Assembly: GCF_030052815.1 (NCBI RefSeq)
Contig: NC_079502.1
Location: 36,386,050-36,450,049 of the forward strand
DNA length: 64,000 bases
Reading direction: 5' to 3'
Origin: Hevea brasiliensis
Taxonomy: Eukaryota; Streptophyta; Magnoliopsida; Malpighiales; Euphorbiaceae
Shown: positions 46,361 to 60,200 of the stretch, piece by piece
Layout of the letters: each line of letters opens with the position of its first letter
Numbering within the stretch: the first letter of the stretch is position 1
The notes under the pieces: model-generated
Seen by the model: the letters and a program-made list of their open reading frames with translations, nothing else
Told to the model about the DNA's origin: nothing
The model's database searches: none
Made by a program: the position numbers and the translations under genes

Positions 46361-48465
46361 TGTTAGTAGTATGCCCTAGAGCATATCATTTAGTATGTAT
46401 CTTGTACATATTTTTATTAATAAAAGGCATTTCCACTTTTCCGTTTACATAATATATTTATGTGTAATAGAAAAGGTCCATTGATATTTTGTTAGAAATA
46501 TTATTCTTAAGTTGTTAAGAATATGAATGACAATATTTTTAGCACGAAGTATCATAAATGGGTTCACAATCGAGGATACTTCATAATAAGGACATGACTT
46601 ATCCAGAAAGATTGTATTCATGTTTGTTCCCAAGTTATTTATATGAGATATAAATAAGATGGAATGGTGAGTCTCATGCCATATAACAAACATGATAGGC
46701 ACTTGTAAATGATAAGTAGGCCAAACCAGTAACACTTATGAAAAGCACATGGAGTTTACTCTTGTCAATGTTTTGTCATAAATCATATCAGTGCATATAA
46801 TCTTTAGACCTGAGATAGCACAGTTATCTTGTATATAGGTAGTTTGAGTTTGATACTGCTTTCATACTTGTACTGTGTATGAGTATATGGGCATGTGTTG
46901 GCTCCTACTAGTTATATATGGAGGTAGGCGTTGATCAAGATGGAATCTATTCCTCTAAGTAAATAGAGATAAAATCCTATGTTCATTTAATTGTTCTTGA
47001 TGTTTCAAGTTCCTGGCCAGGATAGATAGATTTATTCAGAAAAGAGTTTCTGATGAGAAAATCTTTTAATCAAGAACTGGAATTAAAAGAGAACATAATA
47101 TTCATAGCAAATGGAGTTTGACATAAACCATGACTCCAGCTTGAGTTGGGATTTTATAACAGAGAGATTCTAGTGCATGGTAACATATGATTATAGGTTC
47201 ATTTAAGGTAAACCTTATTACTAATTGGGTGGCCATGGCATGCTATGCTAGGTGTTAACCATGGTCTATGAGGTTCATAAAATGATTTAGAGAAATTATT
47301 TATGGTAAGAAAGAGTTCTGATGATATTAAGAGTTGATATCATGTCTCATTGCCAATTAGTCATGAGCCTAGTAAGTCACACACATACACAAGTTATCAC
47401 CTAATTAAATATGATTTAATTAATTAATTAAAGAGTTTAATTGATTAATTAAATAGGTTTGGTTTGCAATTAGTTTGCAAAGTCCCTAGCATGACTTGAA
47501 ACCAAATCTAGATTATTGGATGTATAATATAAGTTAAATTTATATTTAAAGTGTTTAAATATGAATTTAATTAATGAGAAATTAATTAATAGAGATTAAT
47601 TAATTATTTTATATTTGATATAAATTAATTAGAAGAAGAAAAATAATTATTTTGGGTTGAGAACTCAAAATTAAGACACAGGGGCATTTTGGTCATTTTA
47701 CAGTGTGACACGTGGCACCATGAGATGGTGACACATGGCATAACACATAAGCTTGCTAAATGTTTTTTTGATCATGTAAGATGATTAAAATCAAGATTAC
47801 ATATAGGTTTGACACTTGGCACAATGTGATTGGGTCACTTAAACCTAGAGCTAATCAAAGGGTGACATGTGGCAAGGGTTTAATGTGTTAACATAGCTAT
47901 TTAAGTGTTGTTATGAGAAAATAACAACAACCAACAGCCACACTCCTTGGTCACGCCATTTTGCAGCCCTCCCTCTATTCTTTTTCATCTCTCATCAATC
48001 CAAAGAGATTAGCCATCAATCTCTTGAATTAAGAACACTAGAAATTGTTTCTAGTTTCCTGTTTACATCTCTAATCTCTTAAAAGGCAGAACTTGAATTT
48101 CTAATTAATAGAAAAGGCTTTAGAAGCTGTTCAAGGGCTGCCATAGGTGTTCTTGGTGTGGACAAGCTAGAGGGACAACATCCGTGTCCTCAAGACGAAT
48201 CTCAAAGGCACAGATACACGCAAAGGCATCAAGAGGTTAGTATAATCGTTCTTGATTTAATATAGGGTTCTAAAATTAATCTGATTAATTTTAAAATCTT
48301 AAATGGCAAATACAGATCCAAAAACATATTAAAAGAGTTTTAATATGTTGTTTATCATTGAAATCAAATAGATAAAAATAAATCTTGCATGATGCATGTG
48401 ACCCTAGGTGAAAATTTTTTAATTCAATGGTATAAACTTGTGTTTTTCATGCTTCCGTTCCTTCA
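46361..48465 (+). repeat. 3' LTR of Copia-A2 (2,105 bp)
   Basis: It is preceded by the weak purine tract TTGGAGA. It starts TGTTAGTAGTATGCCC and ends CCGTTCCTTCA, followed by the TSD CAATG. It appears closer to its 5' LTR partner than the two Copia-A1 LTRs are to each other. A garbled patch lies near 48180-48225. Confidence 0.93.
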
Positions 48466-50409
48466 CAATGGAACAGTGCAACATAAGGAACCAAAACTGA
48501 AAATTTGCAATTTTACCTAAAAGACTTAAAATTTGAGGAAACAACCAAAACCAACAAATTAGGTAACCAAAATGTGGTATGTGGGTGAAATTAGAATTCC
48601 CATACCTATTAAGCATTAGAAAGTCAATAAATTGACTTGAATAGTGTCATGAAGAGTAACCCCAAAATACAAATTTTAAAGAACATCAAGTTTATCATAT
48701 TAAAGCTAAGTATAAGTAGATTTGAATTTATATTTGGAGTTATGATAAATGGCGATATTGAAACACTGTGAAACTGTGTGTTTCAGTGGAAAAGAATACC
48801 GAAAAAGAACCCGAGACATCGAGTCAAGGCCAAGAGGCGACTCGTATAAGGTTTGTGCACAACTAATTATTTTGTTACTTTTCACTTCTAAATTGATTTG
48901 AACAAGTTTATTTTATGATTTATAATTTTGTTGTGTTGAGGATTTTAATTTTTTGAATGAAATTGTATAAATTAAATGTAAATTTTCTTATGCATTTAAG
49001 GATTTATTGCATGGTTTTGAGGATTGTAAATTTAGACTTTGATGTGTTGCCAACCTTGAGCATGAATTTGTGATGATTAAATATGTTCATGATTTGTAAA
49101 CACTTTGTAAATAGAAATTGTTTTGAATATGATTTGAAATCACAGTTGACACGGTAAAATATATTGTGAATCCCCATTAGCTTGTCTAGTAAGATATCTC
49201 CTCTACTAGATGGGGCGAGTTCCTTCCTCTCTGGCTTGCCAGTTGGGGAAGAGTTTGAATGAGTACTCATACATACTAGCTAGTCTTTGTTCCTCCCTTT
49301 TAGCCTCAGTTATTAGGAGAGTGTGAAATGTCATGGTGTACAACACGACATCTATTTGAATTTTGGGTCATGGGTTCAACTGTGTGAATTATTGGCAACG
49401 CCCTTTAAATTATGCATTGTTTGATAAATTGTGGTTGAAATAAATAATTTGTCAATGATTCAAAATATTTTCGTATTGTTTCGGGATTTAAAAGAAATGT
49501 AGATAAATAGTTACTATTTGATCAAAATGTTATTTAAATGAATAATTTGCATGAATGAAAATATTGATTTCTGAATGTTATGAATTTTGAAGAATTTAGA
49601 AATTATAAATTTTTATTTGTTATGAATTGTCAAGCATAACTTGTATTAAGTTTTAAATTATTAGTTTGTGCACCACTGAGTTCACTACTCAGCGATAGCT
49701 TTGTATACTATAGCAGGTGAAAGAAAATATAAAGCAGCTGAGCAAGATTACTGAAAGGCATAGTGAGACTATCTTCGGGTATATCATAGGTATACCCTTG
49801 TACTTTAGATTTTGATGTAATTTTGTAATTATATGTACGAAATTTACTTTGAGCAGTTGTACCAACTCTTTTGTAATATATTTTTGGATTGTAATGAAAT
49901 ACAAATTATTGAAAGGTTATCTTGAGATTTTATGTATTTTTAAAGTTTGCATTACAAAATTTTTAATACTCCCATGAATGTAAATATTCATTTTGTTATC
50001 TTAATGAGATATTTCATTGTTTGATTTAATTTAAATTGCGTATTGCGTTGCTTGTGTTGATTTGTGAAATGAGATTGAATAATGGAGTTGTGATTGAGAA
50101 AAATATTGGGATTGTCTTTATTTTTAGGTTTTGAAGAACAGTTTTCTTAAAATACAGACGACACTCTACCGAAATTTTTGTAAAAATTACGGAGATTTTA
50201 AATATCTAAAAATTTGATTTATGTTTGGACTTTAAATAAAGGTTTTTAATATCTGAAAAAAAAAATTTTACCCACCAATTTAAAAATGAATGAAAATTGT
50301 TTTAAAATTCCTTGTAGTATATTTAATGGGTTACCGATAGGCGAAGTACGGTAATTCATTAGGTGTACTACGGGAGCATGTTACATCTTACGAGGAGTAG
50401 GATGTGACA
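48466..50409 (+). repeat. G2 LTR 1, right part
   Basis: It starts with the TSD CAATG, continues as 55272-57218 of LTR 2, and ends GGATGTGACA. It contains TTTCAG|TGGAAAAG near 48785, the hairpin pair at 49676-49715, and TTTTTAG|GTTTTGAAG near 50130. Confidence 0.9.
49676..49715 (+). other. Paired hairpin in G2 LTR 1
   Basis: CTGAG/CTCAG around a 7-nt loop, then GCGATAG/CTATAGC with one mismatch. Positionally equivalent to the bigLTR hairpins but with different stem bases. Confidence 0.5.
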
Positions 50410-53400
50410 TGTTTTAGTGGTATCAGAGCAATGGTTTTAAAGTAAATTTTGAACTGTGAATTTGAAATATTTTTTGATAAGTACAACTGCTCGAATGTTT
50501 GATACATATAGTACATTTACATCATAAATATGAACTAATAGGGAGAAATCTCCTTGTGTTGGTTGTACAGGAAATAGAAAAAAAAATTCTCACGAATAGA
50601 TATGGACAAGGGGGATAAAACGGTAGAGCAGTCTAATAGAGCTAACGTATAAGGAGAGGCCCCAGTTTCGTAGAGCGTTGGAGGTCCAACTGCACCAGTC
50701 CGTCCTTTACAAATTACTGCACAAACGGCCCAGCAGATGGCCATGTTGTTTCAAAGAAATGGTCGATAATCACACCCTGCACTCCAAGTACAAACCCAAC
50801 CCCCTTAAGAGCAGTATGAAAAAAAGAAAAGTGGGAAACCCATCGGTCAAAGTTCGAGTAGTAATTTGGGAAAGAGAAAAGATTTTGAAGGACCCTGTGC
50901 TCCTAAGTATGATAGAGGCAGATCTTCAGGGCTGAAGCAATCAAGAACCATTCGTCAAAGAACCAGAAGCTCCTACCCTATCCGTATCTGTGATGTTTAT
51001 GGAAAATGTCATGGGGGTATTTGCCATAGGGTCACTGGAGCCTGCTTCAATTGTTGTGGAATTGAACATTTCGCTCGATATTATACTAGCGCACTTCGAT
51101 TTATGCCACATGCTACACCAGAGGAATCATTTCAAGATTCTGATTTTAGAGGCTCATTAGTTGTTAGTAGGGGCAGAGGTAGAAGTAGAGACAACACTTC
51201 GGGTAATCTTCGCACAATGGACCAACTCGAGCAGAGGAATATATTAGAAAGAGAGAACGCCATACATCGAGGGGAAGAAGCAAAGACTTCAAATGTAGTT
51301 GCCGGTATGTTCTTAACTTGTGAAAGGAATAATTATGTACTATTTGATTCTGACTCTACTTGTTTATATGCTAATTCTAAAATTATATGTTCTAATGCTA
51401 TTCCCTTGCATGGAGATAAATTTTAATGTGTTAGTAATTAGCCTTTTAGGATAAGAATTGCAATAATAAGCGTGATTGGAATAAATTTTGGAAAAGTTTC
51501 TAGAGAGAGACATCTCCTACACTACGATAAATTATAAAGTTAATTACTAAGCCTAATTAGATAAGGCAAGAAGACCAAAAAGTAAGTTATAGCAATATAT
51601 CTGCCCTAGATGGAAGTAAAGGTACTACTGTTGATAGATGTCTGTAAGTACCATCATCAAAATAAGTTTAAGATATTAGTAGATTTGAAGGAAATAAGAC
51701 ATAGGGAAGTTTGATCTATTGGGATGTATCGTAGTAACTATGCAATATTCTTGATGTTTGTGCTGTAAGCTGCAGATTACAGTATTGACTTGAGATTTAT
51801 TGTGTAGATCTACATACTACCCAATAGTACATAAGGATAAGAATAGTTATAAATGACTTTCGCTCTGGTATAAATATACCAGAATAGAGTTTTATTACTA
51901 GAACTGAGTTTGAAAATCCTAATTCGGGATTTAAAACTCTATAATTAGAATATCAAAAGATCATGGTTGCAAGGTAGTGAGAGTTAAAGACTCCGTTGCC
52001 CTAGCATGAATTACAGTACATTAAGAATTGTTATGGGACTAGAGATTTTAGCATGGTAAAAATTTAAAAATAACACCTATAGGGTTAAGTCATCCAGTCT
52101 CCGATATGGGGTTTATAGTTATTATGGTATTGCAATGGATCTTTTGCTCAAAGTTTAGCAAGGAACACTATTATATTTGTTTAGTAGTAAGACACAAAAT
52201 ATAATTTTGTTCCCCTAGAAGAGACAGGATGCTATGGATGACAATTATAGCTTATAAAACAGTTAAGAAATGGTATTCTACTGACAACAGTAATTTGATA
52301 GGAACTAGTTGGCCAGGTATTCTTTTGGAAGAGCATAATTTTATTATGTGGATCATAAGGATTAGATTAGAATTAAAGTGAAACTTTTGAATAGCATGGG
52401 AAATAGGAGATTCCGGTAGACTACCTTCTTAAGATTAAGGAATCATTTATGGTTAAAAAAAAAGGGTAATGATCGCAAACCAGCTGAAAATAAGCTATAG
52501 AATATTGATAGATAAAAGAGTTGTGGAAGTAAAAATTAGAATAGTTGGTGCAAATGTAATAAAGAAACATTATGAATATTAGTTAAAGTGTTGACTAGAA
52601 TAGTCAGAGGACCAAATCAAAGTAATATTGAAGTATAGTGGATTTATTAGGGATGATAAGAAGTGCTAAATCATGACTCGACAGTCAAGTTAAGGAAGAA
52701 GATAAGATTGAGGAATAAAATAATTAAAGTTAAGCTGTGAAAAAAAGAACAAGTAGAATAGTAAGAAATGAGAAAAACACTAGATGAGGAATTGGCACCA
52801 GGGCAAACAACCTACTTAAGACGCATAACGATATCCCGAACTATTTTATCAAGAAGGAAATAAGTTAAACAAAAGCAAACAAGATAGTGCAAAATGGCAC
52901 ATAGGCCTTGGTCATAAATGGAGATGGTAAGATAATGGTTATCGACCTATGGCCAAGAAAGAGATAAGCAGTTCATATATGACCAACAAGGTCATTAAAA
53001 AAAAAAAAGACTACAAAGAAAATAATTGCTAAAACAACAGCAAGAAAAGACTAAAATATTCTAAACTAAATTGAAGGTTGCATCAAATGATTAAGAGATT
53101 TGATAAGAAAAGAGTAAAACTAAGTTTTCACCCATAGGATCATACGAGGTCCTAGAAAGAGTGGATCCACTAGCACACAGATTTGCTTACATCTAAAATT
53201 GAAAAGAATTTGAATCTAACTTATGACAGAAGCTCACAAGAAACTTGGCACACGAGGTGAGCAATCGATGAGTAAATAGTATTAGTTAAAGTGCTAAGGA
53301 ACCATCATTCAGGCTAGGAAGCGACTTAGGAGCGTGAATAGGACATAAGGAGACAGCACCCACAACTGTTCAGAGACTGATACCAGGTAAAATTTTGAGG

Positions 53401-53427
53401 ACGAAATTATTTTAAGGGAGGGAGAAT
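50410..53427 (+). other. G2 internal region 1 (3,018 bp)
   Basis: PBS TGGTATCAGAGC at 50418-50429, gag remnant (50602-51426), then about 1.8 kb without a usable frame. Near 53140-53190 the integrase C-terminal words GSYEVLERVDPLAHRFAY are recognisable, and near 53284-53420 the pol tail (VKVLRNHHSG...) leads to the polypurine tract AAGGGAGGGAGA (53414-53425). I find no RT catalytic motif. Confidence 0.82.
50602..51426 (+). pseudogene. gag: G2 gag remnant, copy 1
   Basis: From ATG 50602 (MDKGDKTVEQ) the 275-codon frame has stops near 50650 and 50671. From 50866 it is open for 186 codons. It lacks the large capsid (Retrotrans_gag) domain seen in G1. It goes from an N-terminal AQQMAMLFQ helix to a basic linker and a Cys/His region in which the second knuckle is damaged (ACFNCCGIEHFARYYT, last Cys lost). 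It ends in a protease-like start (NNYVLFDSDST) and then stops. Confidence 0.72.
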
Positions 53428-55595
53428 TGTAACATCCCTATTTGCATAGCCTGATATATGTTACTATTCCGGTGACCGATATCGGTCCGGACAATTAAGA
53501 GGATTAGAACTGTGTTTAAGATACCTAAAAAAGCCCTGATTGAAAATAAATAGTGATTACCAGATAGAAAAGTAAAAATAAGAAAAACATAACATAAAAG
53601 GTTAAATGAGCCGAGAGCCACAGTGATGGGTGACCATCTCGGGAAATGACTGCGAGGTCAATCGTAACTCAAATTTTGAATTGGAAAATGTGACTTCGCG
53701 GTCCTTAGGACTATTGTGAACACAGTGGAAAAGAGAAAATCACAAAAAAGAATTGTTAGGCAGGTCAAATAATTAGGTCAGGGATCTGGAAGAGATATCA
53801 AATAACTTGCAAACCAGATCAGACCGGCAAGGGGTAATTTGGTCAATTCAACCCTAGAGCTGACTTCTGACCTAACTGTCAAATAAAATCGGAGAAAAAA
53901 AATTTCGGGACTAAGAATTAAATTAAAGAACTAGTGGAAAAATAAATGCAAAAGGAAAAAAAAATTGAAAAAGTTTATTACATCACCTTTATTATGACAT
54001 CATCATGATGTCAAAACTAATTTTGATTTTCCTACCTAAATTGACCAAGTCAAAAGCAATTTTAAAAGACATAAAATACTTAAAAAAAGAAAAGAAAAAT
54101 CATTTTCTTCCTCTTCCAACCAAGTGTGCCGGCCCACTTTTCCCTTAAAATACCATTGTAGCACCACCATGAAAGCTTGAGTTGAAGCTTTCTTTTAACC
54201 ACTTAAACCCACTTTGACCCCAAAATAATCCATAAAAACTTGTTAGTCCAACTTGAAGAAGCTTTAGAGGAAGAAAAAAAAGGAAGAAAAGAGAGGAAAT
54301 TGAAGAGGTGGGAATCAAAGAAAGGTTAGTAATAAACTCTAATTTATTTCTTTAAATTTCATGCAAATATACTTTAATAAACTTAGAAATTGAAACAAAT
54401 CAAAGGAAAACATGGTTGAGGGACCAAACATGAATTTTGGCCAGCCTTATTTAGGGTTTGAAATGGGTGAATTTGATGCATTTGAATGGTTACTTAAGTT
54501 GAATTAAGTATGTAAACTATGGATAGATGTTTAGAATTCATTAGGTTTGAATTTTATGAGTTAGGGTTTTTGGCACCTAGGGTTTGGGAGGCAAAAATGT
54601 GAGAATTGGTCAAATAGTGTATTTGACCTTGTTTGAGATGAAAAATGGTCACTTGTGACCAATTGAGATGTGTTGGAAGTGTTAGAAGTGAGTTTAAATT
54701 CGGATTGAAAATGGCCATGCTACAGGCAGTAAGACCAAAGTCCCTTTGAGGGACCAAAACTAAAAATTTACAAGTCCAATTGGTAAGAGAACAATTGGGA
54801 ATGAAAATAGACAAAAAATGGAACATTTTTTTTCTGGGAATCATGCCCAAAAAGTGACCAAAACCTAGTGAACAAATTGACTAAATCCGGATTAGGCAAT
54901 CTGACATGTACAAAAATGACCAAATGAACAGTGTTTGTTATTTGGCCATAACTTGGGCTAGGTGAGTCTAAATGACCTGAAATTTTACCAGTGGACAGAT
55001 GAGATATAGACCTAAAACTTTTTTTAAGAACAAAAACCCAAATTATGCCCTTAACCAAGTCATTTGGTCACCCAAATTTGGTGACCTAAAACTGCTAGAA
55101 CAAGTTTGGTGCCCAGAAATCTGGGTTAAGTCTAATCCAGCAGCTATGAATCAAATGGCCATAACTTGAGCTAAAAAGCTCCAAATAGAGTGATTCAAAA
55201 AGGAGAATAAATTTAAGACAATAGGAAACATTTTCTATGAAGAAGGTTTTGCCAAATTCTAACAGAAAAAGGACCAATGGAACTGTGCAACATAAGACAC
55301 CAAAACTGAAAATTTGCAATTTTGCCTAAAAGACTTGAAATTTGAGGAAACAGCCAAAACCAACAAATTAGGTAACCAAAATGTGGTATGTGGGTGAAAT
55401 TAGAATTCCCATACCTATTAGGCATTAGAAAGTCAACAAATTGACTTGAAAAGTGTCATGAATAGTAACCCCGAAATACAAATTTTAAAGAACGTTAAGT
55501 TTAGCATATTAAAGCTAGGTATAAGTAGATTTGAATTTATTTTTAGAGTTATGATAAATGGTGATATTGAAACACTGTGAAACTGTGTGTTTCAG

Positions 55596-55659
55596 TGGAA
55601 AAGAATACCGGGAAAGAACCCGAGTCATCGAGTCAAGGCCAAGAGGCGACTAGTATAAG
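55596..55659 (+). other. Exon-like block A in G2 LTR 2
   Basis: The 64-nt purine-rich block is preceded by GTGTGTTTCAG and followed by GTTTATGCAC (donor-like AAG|GT). The block and its borders also occur in LTR 1 (from about 48787), LTR 3 (from about 62398) and, more diverged, on the minus strand near 2145-2080. A spliced leader exon is an inference. Confidence 0.35.
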
Positions 55660-56525
55660 GTTTATGCACAACTAACTATTTTGTCACTTTTCACTTCTAA
55701 ATTGATTTGAACAAGTTTATTTTATGATTTATAATTTTGTTGTGTTGAGGATTTTAATTTTTTGAATGAAATTGTATAAATTAAATGTAAATTTTCTTAT
55801 GCATTTAAGGATTTATTGCATGGTTTTGAGGATTGTAAATTTTAAGTTTGATGCGTTGTCAACCTTGAGCATGAATTTGTGATGATTAAATATGTTGATG
55901 AATTGTAAACACTTTGTAAATAGAAATTGTTTTGAATATGATTTGAAACCACAGTTGACATGGCAAAATATGTTGTGAATTCTCATTAGCTTGTCTAGTG
56001 AGATATCTCCTCCACTAGATGGGGCAAGTTGCTTCCTCTCTGGCTTGCTAGTTGGGGAAGAGTTTAAATGAGTACTCATACATACTAGCTAGTCTTTGTT
56101 CCTCCCTTTTAGCCTCGGTTATTGGGAGAGTGTGAAATGTCGTGGTGTACAACACAGCATATATTTGAATTTTGGATCATGGGTTAAACTGTGTGAATTG
56201 TTGGCAATGCTCTTTAAATTAGGCATAGTTTGATAAATTGTGGTTGAAATAAATAATTTGTCAGTGATTCAAAATATTTTCATATTGTTTCGGGATTTAA
56301 AAGAAATGTAGATAAATAGTTACTATTTGATCAAAATGTTATTTAAATGAATAATTTGCATTAATGAAAATATTGATTTTTGAATGTTATGACTTCTGAA
56401 GAATTTAGAAATTTTAAATTTTTATTAGTTAAGAATTGTCAAGCATAACTTGTATTAAGTTTTAAATTATTAGTTTGCGCAGCACTGAGTTCACTACTCA
56501 ACAATAGCTTTGTATGCTGTCGCAG

Positions 56526-56587
56526 GTGAAAGAAAATATAAAGCAGCTGAGCAAGATTACTGAAAGGCATAGTGCGACTATCTTCGG
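56526..56587 (+). other. Exon-like block B in G2 LTR 2
   Basis: A 62-nt A/G-rich block between GTCGCAG and GTATATCGTAG, just downstream of the hairpin pair. LTR 1 carries the same block from about 49717. Confidence 0.35.
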
Positions 56588-57218
56588 GTATATCGTAGAT
56601 ATACCCTTGTACTTTAGATTTTGATGTAATTTTGTAATTATATGTATAAAATTTACTTTGAGCAGTTCTACCAACTCTTTGTAATATATTTTTGGATTGT
56701 AATGAAATACAAATTATTATAAGGTTATCTTGAGATTTTATGTATTTATAAAGTTTGCACTACAAAATTTTTAATACTCCCATGAATATAAATATTCATT
56801 TTGTAATCTTAATGAGATATTTCAATGTTTGATTTAATTTAAACTGCGTATTGAGTTGCTGGTATTGATTTATGAAATGAGATTGAATAATAGAGTTGTG
56901 ATTGAGAAAAATATTGGGAGTGTCTTTATTTTCAGGTTTTGAAGAATAGATTTCTTAAAATATAGACGACACTCTACCGAAAATTTTGTAAAAATTACTA
57001 AGATTTTAAATATCTAAAAATTTGATTTATGTTTAGACTTTAAATAAAGGTTTTTAATATCTGAAAAAAAAAAATTTTACCCACTAATTTAAAAATGAAC
57101 GAAAATTGTTTTAAAATCCCTTGTAGTATATTTAATGGGTTACCGGTAGGCGAAGTACGGTAATTCATTAGGTGTACTACGGGAGCATGTTACATCTTAC
57201 GAGGAGTAGGGTGTGACA

Positions 57219-60200
57219 TATTTTAGTGGTATCAGAGCAAAGGTTTTAAAGTAAATTTTGAACTGTGAATTTGAAATATTTTTTGATGAGTACAACTGTT
57301 CGAATGTTTGATATATATGGTACATTTACATCATAAATATGAACTAACAGGGAGAAATCTCCTTGTGTTGGTTGTACAGGAAATAGAAAAAAAAAAATCT
57401 TGTGAATAGATATGGACAAGGGGGATAAAACGGTAGAGCAGTCTAATACAGCTAACGTACAAGGAGAGGCCCCAGTTTCATAGAGCGTTGGAGGTCCAAC
57501 TGCACCAGTCCCTCCTTTACAAATTACTGCACAAACGGCCCAGCAGATGGCCATGTTGTTTCAGCAAATGGCTGATAATCTGTTAGCCCTGACCCAAGTA
57601 TAAACCCAACCCCCTCAATAGCAGTATGAAAAAAAGAAAAGTGGGAAACCCATCGGTCAAAGTTCGAGTAGTAATTTGGGAAAGAGAAAAGATTTTGAGG
57701 GACCCCGAGCTCCTAAGTATGACAGTGGCGGATCTTCAGGGCTGAAGCAATCAAGAACCATTCGTCAAAGAACCAGAAGTTCCTACCTTATCCGTATCTG
57801 TGATGTTTGTGGAAAATTTCATGGGGGTATTTGCCATAAGGTCGCTGGAGCCTGCTTCAATTGTGGTGGAATTGGACATTTCGCCCAAGATTGCACTAGC
57901 GCACATCGATTTATGCCACATGCTACACCAGAGGAATCAGTTCAAGATTCTGATTTTAGAGGCACATTAATTGTTAGTAGGGGGAGAGGTAGAAGTAAAG
58001 ACAGCACTTTGGGTAATCTTCACACAATGGACCAACCCGAGCAGAGGAATCCATTAGAAAGAGGGAATGCCATGCATCGAGGGGAAGAAGCAGAGACTTC
58101 AAATGTAGTTGCCGATATGTTTTTAACTTGTGAAAGGAATAATTATGTACTATTTGATTCCGACTCTACTTGTTTATATGCTAATGCTAAAATTATATGT
58201 TGTACTGCTATTCCCTTGCATGGTGATAAATTTTAATGTGTTAATAATTAGTCTTTTAGGATAAGAATTACGATAATAAGCGTGATTGGAATAAATTTTG
58301 AAAAAGTTTCTAGTGAGAGACATCTCCTACACTACGATAATTATAAAGTTAATTACTAAGCCTAATTAGGTAAGGCTAGAGGACCAAAAAGTAAGTTATA
58401 GCAATATATCTGCCCTAGATGGAAGTAAAGGTACTACTGTTGATAGATGTCCGTAAGTACCATAATCAAAATAAGTTTAAGATATTAGTGGATTTGAAAG
58501 AAATAAGACATAGGAAAGTTTGATCTATTGGGATGTATCTTAGTAACTATACAATATTCTTGATGTTTGTGTTGTAAGTCAGACATCAGATCTTGACTTG
58601 AGATTTATTGTGTAGAGCTACGTACTACCCAATAGTACATAAGGATAAGAATAGTTATAAATGACTTTTGCTCTGGTACAAATATACCAGAATAGAATTT
58701 TATTACTAGAACTGAGTTTGAAAATCCTAATTTGGGATTTAAAACTCTATAATTAGAATATCAAAAGATCATGGTTGCAAGGTCGTGAGAGTTAAAGACT
58801 CCATTACCCTAGCATTAATTACAGTGTATCAAGAATTGTTATAGGACTAGAGATTTTAGCATGGTAAAAATTTTAAAATAACACCTATAGGGCTAAATCA
58901 TCCAGTCTCCGATATGGGGTTTATAGTTGTTCTGGTATTGCAATGGATCTTTTGCTCAAAGTTTAGCAAGGAACAATATTCTATTTGTGTAGCAATAAGA
59001 CACAAAATATAATTTTGTTCCCCTAGAAGAGACAGGATGCTATGGATGATAATTATAACTTATAAAACAGTTAAGAAATGGTATTCTACTGATAACAGTA
59101 ATTCGATAGGAACTAGTTGGCCAGGTATTCTTTTGAAGAGAATAATTTTATTATGCAGATCATAAGGATTAGTTTAGAATTAAAGTGAAACTTTTGAATA
59201 GCATGGGAAACAGGAGAGTCCGGTAGACTCCCTTCTTAAGATTAAAGAATCGTTTATGGTTAAAAAAAAAGGGTAAAAATCGCAAACCAGCGGAAAATAA
59301 GCTATAGAATATTGATAGATAAAAGAGTTGTGAAAGTAAATATTAGAATAGTTGGTGCGAATGTAATAAAGAAACGTTATGAATATTAGTTAAAGTGTTG
59401 ACTAGAATGGTTAGAGGACCAAATCAAAGTAATATTGAAGTATAGTGGATTTATTAGGGATGATAAGAGGTGCTAAATCATGACTCGACAGTCAAGTTAA
59501 GGAAGAAGATAAGATTGAGGAATAAAATAACTAAAGTTAAGCAGTGGAAAAAAAAACAAATAGAATAGTAAGAAATGAGAAAAACACTAGATGAGGAATT
59601 GCCACCAGGGCAAACAACCTACTTAAGACGCATAACGATATCCTGAACTATTTTATCAAGAAGGAAATAAGTTAAACAAAAGCAAACAAAATTGTGCAAA
59701 ATGGCACATAGGCCTTGGTCATAAATGGAGATGGTAAGATAATGGTTATTGACCTATGGCGAAGAAAGAGATAAGCAGTTCAAATATGACCAACAGGGTC
59801 ATTAAAAAAAAAAAGACTACAAAGGAAAATAATTGCTAAAACAACAGCAAGAAAAGACTAAAATATTCTAAACTAAATTGAAGGTTGCATCAAATGATCA
59901 AGAGATTTGATAAGAAAAGAGTAAAACTAAGTTTTCACCCATAGGATCATACGAGGTCCTAGGAACAGTGGATCCACTAGCACACAGATTTGCTTACCTC
60001 TAAAATTGAAATGAATTTGAATCTAACTTATGACAGAAGCTCACAAAAAACTTGTCACACGAGATGAGCAATCGATGAGTAAATAGTATTGGTTAAAGTA
60101 CTAAGGAACCATCATTCAGGCCAAGAAGCTACTTAGGAGCGTGAATAGGAGATAAGGAGACAGAACCCACAATTGATCAAAGACTGATACCAGGTAAAAT

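Larger units (their letters stand above)
38480..48465 (+). mobile_element. Copia-A2: complete Ty1/copia element (9,986 bp)
   Basis: LTRs at 38480-40582 and 46361-48465, PBS TGGTATCAGAGC from 40585, gag-pol between, and a 5-bp TSD. Same family and orientation as Copia-A1. Its gag zinc knuckle, protease site and RT are better preserved, but frameshifts in gag, integrase and RNase H make it inactive as assembled. Confidence 0.95.
53428..57218 (+). repeat. G2 LTR 2 (3,791 bp, complete)
   Basis: TGTAACATCCC...GGTGTGACA. It carries a TATA-like region near 54230 (CCATAAAAAC), a donor-like AAAG|GTTAGT at 54325, two purine-rich exon-like blocks with splice-like borders (55596-55659 and 56526-56587), a hairpin pair near 56486-56525, and an acceptor-like TTTTCAG|GTTTTG at 56935. 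Confidence 0.93.

Noticed and set aside
51490..53130. Possible novel gene in the frame-less middle of the G2 interior
   Set aside because: It has no open frame of useful length on either strand in either copy, and the flanks are gag and pol-tail remnants. Decayed pol is the simplest reading.
5277..57238. TGGTATCAGAGC sites as tRNA genes or tRNA fragments
   Set aside because: Each lies directly after an LTR end and is only a 12-nt complement of a tRNA 3' end, so they are primer-binding sites.
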